Positions 36,814 through 46,072 of a stretch of 64,000 nucleotides of DNA are shown piece by piece; position 1 is the first letter of the stretch; each line of letters starts with the position of its first letter. The notes under the pieces are model-generated. The model did no database searches and had not been told where the DNA came from. It saw only the letters and a list, made by a program, of their open reading frames with translations. A program made the position numbers and the translations under genes. This DNA is from Nostoc sp. FACHB-892. Its GTDB lineage: Bacteria; Cyanobacteriota; Cyanobacteriia; Cyanobacteriales; Nostocaceae. The stretch is taken from contig NZ_JACJTR010000005.1 of NCBI RefSeq assembly GCF_014698795.1, positions 303,250-367,249 of the forward strand, written 5' to 3'.

Positions 36814-37806
36814 ATGTTTCCAATTCATCGCCCTCGTCGCCTGAGAAGTCATCCGCAACTTCGTCGGATGGTGCGTGAGACTGTTTTGACAACCAGTGAT
36901 CTTGTCTACCCCCTCTTTGCCGTACCTGGTAAAGGAATCGCCAAAGAAGTGAAATCCATGCCTGGTGTTTACCAATTGTCGGTAGACAAAATCGTGGAAG
37001 AAGCCAAGGAAGTTTACGATCTTGGCATCCCTGCAATTATCCTATTTGGTATTCCTCAAGATAAAGACTTAGAAGCAACGGGCGCATGGCATGATTGTGG
37101 TATTGTGCAGAAAGCTGCTAGTGCTGTGAAACAAGCAGTGCCAGAACTAATTATTATTGCTGATACCTGTTTATGTGAATACACTAGTCATGGACACTGC
37201 GGCTATCTGGAAGTTGGTGACTTGACTGGGCGCGTCTTGAATGATCCAACACTAGAGTTGCTGAAGAAAACAGCGATTTCTCAAGCTCAAGCTGGTGTAG
37301 ATATCATCGCTCCTTCGGGGATGATGGACGGGTTTGTGCAGGCAATTCGGATTGGATTGGATGAAGCTGGCTACCTTGACACTCCGATTCTTTCATATAC
37401 CGCAAAGTATGCTTCGTCTTACTATGGCCCTTTCCGAGATGCTGCTGAGTCAACACCACAATTTGGCGATCGCCGCACATACCAAATGGATCCTGGTAAT
37501 ACCCGTGAAGCCCTCAAAGAAGTTGAACTTGATGTCGCTGAAGGGGCTGATATGCTCATGGTGAAGCCAGCCTTAGCATACATGGACATTATCTGGCGCG
37601 TGAAGGAAGCAAGCCAATTACCTGTTGCTGCTTATAACGTTTCTGGCGAATATTCCATGATTAAAGCCGCAGCACTCAACGGTTGGATAGACGAACAACG
37701 GGTGGTTATGGAAACATTGACTGGCTTTAAACGGGCTGGTGCTGACTTAATTCTGACCTACCATGCCAAAGATGCTGCTCGTTGGTTAGCTAAACTTGGC
37801 AATTGA
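36814..37806 (+). CDS. hemB: Porphobilinogen synthase (ALA dehydratase, cluster copy)
   Basis: 330 residues. The Schiff-base lysines are in [17 protein letters not shown] and [12 protein letters not shown]. The metal site is of the cysteine-rich, zinc-type pattern (Cys119, Cys121, Cys129 in [14 protein letters not shown]) as in E. coli, not the Asp-rich magnesium-type of plants. It condenses two 5-aminolevulinates to porphobilinogen. Start ATG 36814 has only a weak ribosome-binding site; it is 108 bp after hemC. Whether the host's housekeeping HemB has the same metal type is not visible here. Confidence 0.96.
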   Translation: MFPIHRPRRLRSHPQLRRMVRETVLTTSDLVYPLFAVPGKGIAKEVKSMPGVYQLSVDKIVEEAKEVYDLGIPAIILFGIPQDKDLEATGAWHDCGIVQKAASAVKQAVPELIIIADTCLCEYTSHGHCGYLEVGDLTGRVLNDPTLELLKKTAISQAQAGVDIIAPSGMMDGFVQAIRIGLDEAGYLDTPILSYTAKYASSYYGPFRDAAESTPQFGDRRTYQMDPGNTREALKEVELDVAEGADMLMVKPALAYMDIIWRVKEASQLPVAAYNVSGEYSMIKAAALNGWIDEQRVVMETLTGFKRAGADLILTYHAKDAARWLAKLGN

Positions 37807-37921
37807 ACTTTCTAGCTCTGAAATTCTTGTGGGGTAAGAATCTTGCTTATCCTACAAACTGAGCGGGTAAAATGCTCACCTCACAGGAATAGATATTCAC
37901 CTTTCAGGAGATTAAGTTGAG

Positions 37922-38962
37922 ATGATAATGACTGCTTCGACTTCTCAAGCAACCCAATCCAAATCTTTACCTCCAGCTGATGCAAAGGCTAGAGTCAGCC
38001 AATTCATGCAGCAGTTGCAAGATAACATTTGCCAGAATTTGCAACAACTCGATGGCGTAGCCACATTTCAGGAAGATACATGGGAACGGGCTGAAGGGGG
38101 TGGTGGGCGATCGCGCGTTCTACGTGATGGTGGGGTTTTTGAACAAGGTGGAGTCAACTTCTCTGAAGTTTGGGGTTCCCATCTTCCATCCTCAATTTTG
38201 GCACAACGTCCGGAGGCAGCTGGACATAAATTTTATGCCACAGGCATTTCTCTAGTGTTGCATCCTCGCAATCCTTATATACCAACGGTTCATCTCAATT
38301 ACCGCTACTTTGAAGCAGGTCCAGTTTGGTGGTTTGGTGGTGGTATAGATTTAACACCTTACTATCCTTTTGCTGAGGATGTGGCTCATTTCCATTCCAC
38401 GCTCAAACAAGCCTGTGACGCTCACCATCCTGAGTATTATCCAGTGTTTAAGCCCTGGTGCGACGAGTATTTTTATCTGAAACATCGCCAGGAAATGCGG
38501 GGTGTAGGCGGTATCTTCTTTGACTACCAAGATGGTCAAGGTCATCTGTATCGAGGCCCCAATATAGAAAATCCAGCAGCTGTTTATAGTAACCAAATTG
38601 GAACCATAGAATCACGTACCTGGGAAGAATTATTTGCTTTCGTGCATAGTTGTGGAGAGGCTTTTTTACCAGCATACGTACCGATTGTAGAGCAGCGACG
38701 CTTAATGGAATATGGCGATCGCCAGCGTAACTTCCAGTTGTATCGCAGAGGTCGTTACGTAGAATTCAACCTAGTTTATGACCGTGGAACAATCTTCGGT
38801 CTGCAAACAAATGGGCGCACAGAGTCAATTTTGATGTCGCTACCACCTGTAGTTCGCTGGGAATACGGCTATAAACCAGAACCTAATACACCAGAAGCCG
38901 AGTTGTATGAAACTTTTTTAAAGCCTCAAGATTGGGCTGACTGGACATCTCAGGTCAGATAA
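37922..38962 (+). CDS. hemF: Coproporphyrinogen III oxidase, oxygen-dependent (canonical copy)
   Basis: 346 residues with all canonical HemF blocks: [63 protein letters not shown] and [18 protein letters not shown] lies 11 bases before ATG 37922; a second ATG two codons later is also possible. It converts coproporphyrinogen III to protoporphyrinogen IX using oxygen. This copy looks like a normal cyanobacterial HemF, in contrast to the divergent one at 21737, so the two probably catalyse different steps. It closes the hemE-hemC-hemB-hemF run. Confidence 0.96.
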   Translation: MIMTASTSQATQSKSLPPADAKARVSQFMQQLQDNICQNLQQLDGVATFQEDTWERAEGGGGRSRVLRDGGVFEQGGVNFSEVWGSHLPSSILAQRPEAAGHKFYATGISLVLHPRNPYIPTVHLNYRYFEAGPVWWFGGGIDLTPYYPFAEDVAHFHSTLKQACDAHHPEYYPVFKPWCDEYFYLKHRQEMRGVGGIFFDYQDGQGHLYRGPNIENPAAVYSNQIGTIESRTWEELFAFVHSCGEAFLPAYVPIVEQRRLMEYGDRQRNFQLYRRGRYVEFNLVYDRGTIFGLQTNGRTESILMSLPPVVRWEYGYKPEPNTPEAELYETFLKPQDWADWTSQVR

Positions 38963-38995
38963 AAGAGCTATTAATCACTCCACACAGAACTCAAG

Positions 38996-40195
38996 ATGAA
39001 CTTCCAAATATTATCAAAGCGTTCAAATCAATGGACGTTTGCCCTGATTGTTGCTGCCACTGCCATCTCAGGCACAATTGTTTTCTATAGCATTTCCCAA
39101 TTCAGACAAAATGCCCAGCCAACGGTCGTTGTAAAATCTGCTCCAATCGTTCGCAAAATCACCGCTTTAGGACGCATAGAACCAGCAACGGAAGTTATCA
39201 AAGTCTCTGTACCTGCTACTCTCAGCAATGAGCGCGTGGCTAAACTACTAGTGCAACGGGGCGATGGCGTTAAAGCAGGCCAGGTCATTGCAATCATGGA
39301 TGCACAAGCTCGTTTGGAAAATGCCTTATTTGAAACGCAAGCACAAGTCAAGGTATCGCTCTCAGAATTGGCAAAGGTGAAAGCTGGCGCTAAATCTGGG
39401 GAAATTGCCGCACAAAAAGCTGAAATTGTTCGCCTTCAAAAACAGTTAAAAGGTGAAATTGCTAGTCAACAAGCCACGATTGCTCGTTGGGAAGCTGAGG
39501 TACGAACTGCCAACTCTAACTACAATCGCTATTTCTCACTTTACCAAGAAGGAGCGATCGCTTCTTCAGAGCGAGATCAAAAGCTGCTTGTTTTAGAAAC
39601 AACACAAGCACAGCTTAACGAAGCTAAAGCTAAACAAAACCAAACCGCAGATACAATACAGCAGCAAATCAGACAAGCCAGAGCTACCTTAGAGAAGATT
39701 ACTGAGGTGCGTCCGGTTGATATACAGGTAGCTCAAGCTGAGGTAGATAAGGCAATCTCAGCAGTCAAAAAGGCTAATGGTGACTTAGCCCAAGCATACA
39801 TCCGCGCACCGATGGCAGGTCGCATTCTCGATATTTACGCTAAACCTGGAGAAGTCGTTGGCACAGATGGCATTGCTGAACTGGGACAAACTAGCCAGAT
39901 GCAAGTCGTGGCGGAGGTTTATCAGACTGATATTGAGAAAATTCAACAAGGTCAACCAGCGATGATCACAAGCGAATCATTTTCTGGTAATCTTCGTGGA
40001 ACCGTTCGTTTAATTGGATTGCAGGTCATCCCTCAAGAAGTAACTAGTGGCGAACCCGGAGAAAATCTTGATCGCAAGGTAATTCAAGTGAGAATTCAAC
40101 TCAATCCAGACGATAGCCGACGGGTTGCGAATTTAACCAACTTACAGGTACAAGTCGCTATTCAACCCAAGGCGTTATCAAGCAATAGTCAGTAG
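38996..40195 (+). CDS. devB: DevB-type periplasmic adaptor (membrane fusion) protein
   Basis: 399 residues. One N-terminal membrane helix (about 14-32, FALIVAATAISGTIVFY). A split biotinyl-lipoyl domain (VSVPATLSNERVAKLLVQRG ... ADLGQAYIRAPMAGRILDIY region) flanks a ~150-residue coiled coil rich in Ala, Gln, Glu and Lys. It belongs to the HlyD/DevB adaptors that link an inner-membrane ABC transporter to a TolC-like outer-membrane channel; in Anabaena DevBCA with HgdD exports heterocyst glycolipids. Followed 21 bp later by devC. Here it more likely exports the cluster's glycosylated product, because it sits 33 bp after hemF. Confidence 0.9.
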   Translation: MNFQILSKRSNQWTFALIVAATAISGTIVFYSISQFRQNAQPTVVVKSAPIVRKITALGRIEPATEVIKVSVPATLSNERVAKLLVQRGDGVKAGQVIAIMDAQARLENALFETQAQVKVSLSELAKVKAGAKSGEIAAQKAEIVRLQKQLKGEIASQQATIARWEAEVRTANSNYNRYFSLYQEGAIASSERDQKLLVLETTQAQLNEAKAKQNQTADTIQQQIRQARATLEKITEVRPVDIQVAQAEVDKAISAVKKANGDLAQAYIRAPMAGRILDIYAKPGEVVGTDGIAELGQTSQMQVVAEVYQTDIEKIQQGQPAMITSESFSGNLRGTVRLIGLQVIPQEVTSGEPGENLDRKVIQVRIQLNPDDSRRVANLTNLQVQVAIQPKALSSNSQ

Positions 40196-40216
40196 ACACT
40201 CTAATATCAAAATTTT

Positions 40217-41383
40217 ATGTTTCCTAAATTATTCCGTAAAACACCGCTAGCTTGGCTGCAAATGAGTCGCCAAAAAACCCGTCTGCTGGCTGCGATCGCG
40301 GGAATCACCTTTGCCGATTTTTTGATGTTTTTTCAACTTGGCATCAGGGATGCATTATTGGATTCGCAGGTTAGTCCATACGCCACACTCCAAGGAGATT
40401 TGTTTTTAGTTAATAAGTTATCTGATAACCTTGCATCAGTCAAAAGTTTCTCAAGAGATAAGCTCTATCAAACATTAGGTGTTGATGGTGTAGCATCCGT
40501 TAGACCGTTGTATATTGGTCAAGCAACGTGGCGAAATCCTGACAGCCAAGCTAGTCGTCAAGTCTTTGTTTACGGGATTGATCCGAATCGGTCAGCCTTT
40601 AGTTCTCCAGATATCAATCAAAACTTGGATAAACTGAAGTTATTAAATCGAGCATTGTTCGACAAAGGAGGGCTTCCTCAACTGGGAAATGTATCTGCTT
40701 TATTAAAGAAAAATAACCCCATTTCCGTTCAGGTCAATAACTTTGAAATTAAGGTTGTTGGATTATTTGTACTCGGTTCTTCCTTTTCTGCTGAGGGCAA
40801 TATCATCACGAGTGACTCTACTTTTTTAAGACTCTTTACTCGTCGTAAAGCGGATGAAATTGATGTAGGTATCATTAAACTGCAACCTAATACATCAATT
40901 GAGCAAGTGCAGGCAAATTTGCGAACAATTTTGCCCGATGATTTACTGGTGCTAAATCTTAATGAATTCACCGCCCGTGAACGCACATATTGGGAAACAG
41001 GTTCTCCTATCGGCTTTATCTTTGGGCTTGGCGTAGCAGTCGGTTTTTTAGTCGGAGCGGTTATCGTCTACCAAATTTTATACACAGATGTTTCCGATCA
41101 TTTGCCAGAATACGCAACATTGAAGGCAATGGGCTACAGTGATAGGTATTTAATTGGGATTATTATTCAAGAGGCGCTTTTCTTAGCGATTTTGGGCTTT
41201 ATACCCGGTTTTCTGCTTGCAAATGGACTTTATACTATTTTTAGGTCTGCAACACTTCTACCGATCGCAATGAAACTGAACCGTGCGATCGCGCTGCTGG
41301 TGTTGACTATGATCATGTGTGCTGGAGCCGGAGCGATCGCTATGCGAAAGCTACGAGCTGCTGATCCTGCTGATATCTTCTAA
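40217..41383 (+). CDS. devC: DevC-type ABC transporter permease
   Basis: 388 residues. Four hydrophobic segments in the MacB/DevC layout: one near the N terminus (LLAAIAGITFADFLMFFQL), a large periplasmic domain (about 45-260), then three C-terminal helices (FGLGVAVGFLVGAVIVYQIL, EALFLAILGFIPGFLLANG and ALLVLTMIMCAGAGAIAM). The N-terminal KTPLAWLQMSRQKTRLL is characteristic of DevC. It pairs with the adaptor upstream and the ATPase downstream. The export substrate is unknown. Confidence 0.92.
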   Translation: MFPKLFRKTPLAWLQMSRQKTRLLAAIAGITFADFLMFFQLGIRDALLDSQVSPYATLQGDLFLVNKLSDNLASVKSFSRDKLYQTLGVDGVASVRPLYIGQATWRNPDSQASRQVFVYGIDPNRSAFSSPDINQNLDKLKLLNRALFDKGGLPQLGNVSALLKKNNPISVQVNNFEIKVVGLFVLGSSFSAEGNIITSDSTFLRLFTRRKADEIDVGIIKLQPNTSIEQVQANLRTILPDDLLVLNLNEFTARERTYWETGSPIGFIFGLGVAVGFLVGAVIVYQILYTDVSDHLPEYATLKAMGYSDRYLIGIIIQEALFLAILGFIPGFLLANGLYTIFRSATLLPIAMKLNRAIALLVLTMIMCAGAGAIAMRKLRAADPADIF

Positions 41384-41530
41384 ATTTTTAATTTTTTAGG
41401 ACTTTACCCTTCTAGAGGATGTGATCAAATCTTGAGTTGAAGTTTGTCAAAGCCTCACATCTCAACTCATAAATTTCTACTAATACTAATTGTCCATAAC
41501 AAAACTGAAACTCGTAATTATTGAATATTC

Positions 41531-42286
41531 ATGCTTAAAGAATCTATTCAAGAAACTCAAAACTCAAAATATAAAACTCCAAATTATGATCCAAAACCTA
41601 TTATTTCTGTTCGGCAGCTTAACTACTACTTTGGTTTAGCACAACTTCGCAAGCAGACCTTGTTTGATATTAATCTAGATATTTATCCAGGTGAGATTGT
41701 GATTATGACCGGGCCATCCGGTTCTGGTAAAACCACACTACTAACGCTGATAGGAGGTTTACGTTCAATGCAAGAAGGTAGCCTCAAGATATTAGGGCAG
41801 GAGATGTCGTGTGCAAATAAGCGGCAAATCATGGAAGTGCGAAAGCAAATTGGCTACATTTTTCAAGCACATAACTTGCTAACCTTCTTAACAGCAAAAC
41901 AGAATGTACGAATGTCTTTAGAACTGCATAACAAGTATCTAGAGCAAGATATGGATAAGTTGGCAAGTGACATTCTTAACACAGTTGGTTTAGGCGATCG
42001 CGTCGATTATTATACAGACAATCTTTCTGGAGGACAAAAGCAACGAGTGGCGATCGCTCGTGCCTTAGCTAGTCATCCCCAACTTGTTCTTGCAGACGAA
42101 CCGACGGCTGCCCTTGATAAGAAATCAGGACGCGATGTTGTAGAACTTATGCAGCGTCTAGCCAAAGAGCAGGGATGCACAATCTTATTAGTTACTCATG
42201 ATAACCGAATCCTTGATATTGCCGATCGCATAGTTCACATGGAAGATGGACGATTGTTAAAGGAGTCCAAAGAACAGAAAATATAA
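41531..42286 (+). CDS. devA: DevA-type ABC transporter ATPase
   Basis: 251 residues. Walker A GPSGSGKTTLLTLIGG, Q-loop GYIFQAHNLL, ABC signature LSGGQKQRVAIARALA, Walker B LVLADEPTAALDKKSG and the switch His (LLVTHDNRI) are complete, so it should be active. An N-terminal extension of ~28 polar residues precedes the usual start (ISVRQLNYYFGLAQLRKQ). It is separated from devC by 148 bp, more than usual, so it may have its own promoter. Confidence 0.94.
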   Translation: MLKESIQETQNSKYKTPNYDPKPIISVRQLNYYFGLAQLRKQTLFDINLDIYPGEIVIMTGPSGSGKTTLLTLIGGLRSMQEGSLKILGQEMSCANKRQIMEVRKQIGYIFQAHNLLTFLTAKQNVRMSLELHNKYLEQDMDKLASDILNTVGLGDRVDYYTDNLSGGQKQRVAIARALASHPQLVLADEPTAALDKKSGRDVVELMQRLAKEQGCTILLVTHDNRILDIADRIVHMEDGRLLKESKEQKI

Positions 42287-42515
42287 AATTTCATGCTCAA
42301 ATCAAAGGATGAACCATAAAAAGCTTCTTAAAGCGCACTGTTTCTCGTGTTTTCTCAGAATCGGGACAAGTCAATGGAATCAATTGCAAGCAGATTGTAT
42401 CTTAACCCAAGTTTATTGCAGATTTGGAGCGATCGCTTAATGCAATGGGATTGGAACAGATACTTCGCCATTAAGAATTATTTGCAAAACAAACTATCTT
42501 ACGAGGAGAACTACA

Positions 42516-44252
42516 ATGGAAAGATTTTTTTCTCAAGACATATCATCTAATTCATCAAACCAATCATATTGGGTAGTTGGCGACTCAGTTAAGTTTATAG
42601 CAACTAGCGAAAACACTAATTATCAATACGATTTATTCGATGTATACGTTCCACCAAATGTTGGAACTACACCGCACATCCACCTTGCACAAGATGAGGG
42701 ATTCTATATTGTAGAAGGAAAAGTAAAGTTTCAGCTAAATAACCAAGTTATAACTGCAACTCCTGGAACTTTTGTTGACATTCCTAAAGGTCAAATCCAC
42801 GCATATCGCAATATTGAAACGACACCAGCGAGAATTATATTGCAAGGCGTTCCCTCAGGGCTTGACAAATTGATTCAGGATACAAGCCGACCTTTCTCAG
42901 ACCCAGCTAGTTTTCCACCCTCAGATGAGTTTCTTGATCAAATTGTAGAAGCCTTTGCCAAGAATGATTCAGTAGCGCTAGACTCATTAATCTTTACTGC
43001 CGATAAATTCAGCGTTAATGAGGATGGTACACCCGTAGCACCAATCACCGTATTTCGCCCATTGGATGATAAAGGGGCAGTTAGTGCCACAATTCTTTTG
43101 AGTGATGGCACTGCTACAAGCCCTAAAAACTTCAATGCTTCCCCGATAACAATCAACTTTGCAGATGGGGAGAGAATCAAGACCGTAGACATTCCCATCG
43201 TTGATAATGATATTATCGAAGGTAATAAAACTATCAACCTCACCTTGAGCAACGCTACAGTTGGCACAATTATTGGGCTGTTACAAAATAAGGCTACGCT
43301 CACAATTTTGGACAACGATGCCCGACCCAAGGGAGAAAACAGCCTTCTTTTAACCGGAAGTGACGGTAATGACATCCTTACGGGTGGGGATGGCATCGAA
43401 AACATTATAGGTACAAAAGGAAATGATACCCTGACTGGTGGTGGAAATAGCGATCTGTTTACAGTTCGTCTTGGTGACGGCATTGATAGAATCACTGACT
43501 TTGATGGTGTAGGAAAAGGAATTAAGCCATCAGAAAAGGTGTCTAAAGAAATAGATACTCTGAAATTTCAGGGTAACGGGCTAACCACCAGAAATATGCT
43601 TCTGACTCAGAATGGAAGTGACCTGCTCATCACCTTCGAGGGTGTTAAGAATACTGGGGTCATTCTACAGAATTTTGCTCTCGAAAATCTAGATAATCTT
43701 CGTCAGACTACAGGTGCGTCGCTGGACATCGGCAATATTCTGTTTAATGGGCAGATGGCGTTTCAAGACAGCTTTGATGTTTTCAATGCAAATCAACAAA
43801 GCCAGAGTATTTTCAATCAAAACTCGGTTACTTTCCTCAACAACCTTGACAATAATACCAGTGGATTTGACAATTCTAATGATGTCATCAACGGTCAGGG
43901 TGGCAATGACTATCTACAAGGGTTAAGTGGAGACGACCTGCTGCGGGGCGGTACTGGTAATGACACTCTTGTCGGCAGCTTTGGTGCAGATATTTTAATT
44001 GGCGGTAGTGGCAACGACCTGTTTGTATTTGCACCTAGACATGGAATTGATACTATTGTTGACTTTACTGATGGTGAAGATTTCATTGGGCTTTCAGGTG
44101 GTCTAACGTTTGCTGACCTGACGATTACCCAAGGTACTGCTAATAGTGCAAACGATACTTTGATGACTATTACCAGCAGCAATGAGCTTTTGACAATCTT
44201 TAGTCAGGTACAGGCCAGTACTATCACAAGTGCCGATTTTACCATTGTTTAA
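42516..44252 (+). CDS. Cupin - Calx-beta - RTX calcium-binding secreted protein
   Basis: 578 residues. An N-terminal cupin (about 15-125) has [19 protein letters not shown] and [16 protein letters not shown] with metal-binding histidines. A Calx-beta domain follows (about 155-265, [19 protein letters not shown]). Two RTX blocks then appear with GGxGxDxL nonapeptides ([12 protein letters not shown] and [16 protein letters not shown]). There is no N-terminal signal peptide; with C-terminal RTX repeats this is the pattern of type I secretion. The strong GAGGAGAA site precedes ATG 42516. The preceding DevBCA genes might serve export, although DevBCA usually moves lipids. The cupin resembles that of the PEP-CTERM protein at 18320. 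Confidence 0.85.
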   Translation: MERFFSQDISSNSSNQSYWVVGDSVKFIATSENTNYQYDLFDVYVPPNVGTTPHIHLAQDEGFYIVEGKVKFQLNNQVITATPGTFVDIPKGQIHAYRNIETTPARIILQGVPSGLDKLIQDTSRPFSDPASFPPSDEFLDQIVEAFAKNDSVALDSLIFTADKFSVNEDGTPVAPITVFRPLDDKGAVSATILLSDGTATSPKNFNASPITINFADGERIKTVDIPIVDNDIIEGNKTINLTLSNATVGTIIGLLQNKATLTILDNDARPKGENSLLLTGSDGNDILTGGDGIENIIGTKGNDTLTGGGNSDLFTVRLGDGIDRITDFDGVGKGIKPSEKVSKEIDTLKFQGNGLTTRNMLLTQNGSDLLITFEGVKNTGVILQNFALENLDNLRQTTGASLDIGNILFNGQMAFQDSFDVFNANQQSQSIFNQNSVTFLNNLDNNTSGFDNSNDVINGQGGNDYLQGLSGDDLLRGGTGNDTLVGSFGADILIGGSGNDLFVFAPRHGIDTIVDFTDGEDFIGLSGGLTFADLTITQGTANSANDTLMTITSSNELLTIFSQVQASTITSADFTIV

Positions 44253-44540
44253 CACTATGGCTCTTCTGAAAAGCTCTTTGCTCCGGAGCAAAGAATGTGT
44301 GAATTATAGTTGCACGTATTTTGGTAAACAAGGAATATGGATTAGATAAAATGCAAAACTAGTGACAAGGTATAGTAGATTCAAAAAGTGAGCTCTAGGG
44401 TGCAGTATCGTTATGCCTATCTACTCTCCAATGAGAGGAAAACAGATGCAGTATTACTATGAGTCTCTGTCGGAAAAAGGCCTATAACTTATTCCCATTT
44501 CTCAGTCTATCGAATGTGTTTCTTAAGAGAGTCAATAAAA

Positions 44541-45194
44541 ATGTTGCAGATCGACGCAAATGCTATCGTGGCTATTTCTGCCTTTATTTTACACATCTTT
44601 GTGAACTTCCAAGTTTCTGCAAAGCGGTCTCAGGCGATTGAGCGGTTTTCAAAGTTAAGCATTTTTCCGCCTGCGTGGATATTTTCTATCTGGTTGGTAA
44701 TCTGGGCTTTGCAGGCAGCGCTCTTAATACACTCATATGGATCAGGATTCTGGACGATCCCTTATACAACTGTCTTTGCTCTAATCTGTTTAGGGAATGC
44801 CGGTTCGCAGTATGCTGGCTCAAAAGATGCTCCGTGGTATGTATATTTCGCGTTACTGTTTACAATGTTTGCGTCATCTGTTCTTTTTATGGTGTGGAGT
44901 GTTAAATTTTTCGGTGACATCCCCTTTTTGAAAAGCGCTACTCAGCTTTATGTCGGCTGGGCGTCAATTGCTATATTAGTTGGCATCGGGGTTATCTTGG
45001 TCTGTGATCTTCAATTGGTTTCTGATGCAATCTTCACGAAGATTGGGCTTGCCGTATTGAGCAGCGTACCACTAGTTTTTTTAGGTAGCTATTTCGTAGG
45101 ACAAAGCGATTTTAGAATCGTGGTCATCCCTTACGTTGGTGTCTTAACAGCCCTAGCGCTCCGTGCCTTGTCAACTCATCAGCTAACACCTTAG
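44541..45194 (+). CDS. TspO/MBR-like integral membrane protein
   Basis: 217 residues from ATG 44541, with AAGAGAG ten bases upstream; an ATG nine codons earlier is the alternative. Five or more hydrophobic helices. The segment FPPAWIFSIWLVIWALQAAL matches the first signature of TspO-like proteins (PPxWxFxxxWxxxY), and ATQLYVGWASIAI resembles the later Trp-containing helix. TspO proteins bind porphyrins, and in bacteria they influence tetrapyrrole export or breakdown, so the location at the end of a tetrapyrrole block is meaningful. It belongs to the longer (200+ residue) branch of the family. Ligand residues were not verified. Confidence 0.65.
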   Translation: MLQIDANAIVAISAFILHIFVNFQVSAKRSQAIERFSKLSIFPPAWIFSIWLVIWALQAALLIHSYGSGFWTIPYTTVFALICLGNAGSQYAGSKDAPWYVYFALLFTMFASSVLFMVWSVKFFGDIPFLKSATQLYVGWASIAILVGIGVILVCDLQLVSDAIFTKIGLAVLSSVPLVFLGSYFVGQSDFRIVVIPYVGVLTALALRALSTHQLTP

Positions 45195-45225
45195 CTCGAT
45201 TCGACTTTATGCATTTTTGATTCAA

Positions 45226-45486
45226 TCAAGCGGCGTAAAAAAGAGCGATTTTTTCGGGGGAGATGGGACTGGTAATGCGGTAATCAGCCCAAGGTAAGTC
45301 TGCTAATTTGCGCTCGTAGTGACTATGAATTCTGTGAGTTGCTTGGTTACAAACTGGACAATTAACTACTGTTCTGATTGCGGAAATAATCAACCAAATC
45401 TTCGTTTTTATTTCATCAACAAGCCAACTCTCAAGTATCAGGTTTTTTGAATCCGGTAAGAGGTGAGTTAGCACCGACATAACCAA
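45226..45486 (-). pseudogene. ISL3-family transposase, N-terminal fragment
   Basis: The frame encodes the zinc-finger N terminus of ISL3 transposases: VLTHLLPDSKNLILESW, NCPVCNQATHRIHSHYERKL and ADLPWADYRI. Homology breaks off after about 70 residues, with an unrelated 15-residue tail; the DDE domain is missing. It is a truncated, inactive remnant marking the right edge of the plus-strand metabolic run. Confidence 0.85.
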
Positions 45487-45799
45487 GCTTGAAGCTTATC
45501 CCTCGGATGATTCATGGAGTGAAGTTTGAAGTATCTTAATTATAATTATATTTTTTTCCTTTTGCTTTCTGCCCGACGCTCTCTACGAGACGCTAAAAGT
45601 GAACGCGGACTCGCTCTACGCGTAGCTATGCCGTTGGCGTAGCCTCTCGTAGAGAAGGCTTTACGCTGCGCTATCTGCCTTCTGCCTTAAAGCGCGTAAC
45701 CTTTCATCATCACCAAAAGTTGCCAAGAAACAATAGTCGTCCCATATCAAGAGCGATCGCAAAAGATTGAAATTTTTTGCTTACCGAATCCAACATTTA
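45487..45799. other. Gene-free interval with GC-rich palindromic repeats
   Basis: About 310 bp. Positions 45570-45670 contain interleaved palindromes such as CTCTACGAGA / TCTCGTAGAG and CTACGCGTAG, a repeat type also seen inside the family A element at 5733-5770 and near 50440-50500. No gene. Confidence 0.55.
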
Positions 45800-46048
45800 T
45801 TAACGCTTTTTTAAACGCTTTTCTTTGCCCAATAAAAAAACTAGATAAAAGGACTTTTTAAAAAATGGAATAGAAAGCCTAATATTCACAGTATGGCGCT
45901 TGCCAACGCGATTCCCAAATACATTTTTTAGCTCTGCTAATTGGGCATGGGTAAAGCTAGCTGCTATTTGAGGACTAATAGAGGCAAAAAAATGTTGTAT
46001 AAAAGGATCATTTGTGGAATAGTTTTTGGTTAAATGCTTTTTAAACAT
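45800..46048 (-). CDS. Small conserved protein, paralogue of its upstream neighbour
   Basis: 82 residues. It matches the N-terminal half of the protein at 46073: FFASISPQIAASFTHAQLAE, then RHTVNIRLSIPFF and SFYLVFLLGKEKR. The family is not named here. The pattern 'I.P.IA.SFT..QL..L...F..R...H.V.IR.S.P...FYLV.L.G.E+R' recurs in both, suggesting a shared peptide or docking module. It lacks the membrane helices of the neighbour and ends right after the motif in Lys/Arg. Same strand, 24 bp gap, so likely an operon. Function unknown. Confidence 0.6.
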   Translation of the reverse strand: MFKKHLTKNYSTNDPFIQHFFASISPQIAASFTHAQLAELKNVFGNRVGKRHTVNIRLSIPFFKKSFYLVFLLGKEKRLKKR

Positions 46049-46072
46049 CTTAGTTTTTGTTAAGAATAAAGT

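Noticed and set aside
36814..37806. Zinc-type HemB as evidence of foreign origin
   Set aside because: I am not certain which metal type cyanobacterial housekeeping HemB uses, and the rest of the protein looks typically cyanobacterial, so no transfer is claimed.
38996..42286. DevBCA as the heterocyst glycolipid exporter
   Set aside because: No glycolipid synthase genes are nearby and it is attached to the hem run; kept as a DevBCA-type exporter of unknown cargo.
42347..42550. 67-residue open frame overlapping the start of the cupin-RTX gene
   Set aside because: No good ribosome-binding site and no recognisable protein pattern; the overlapping cupin-RTX gene has a strong GAGGAGAA site and clear domains.
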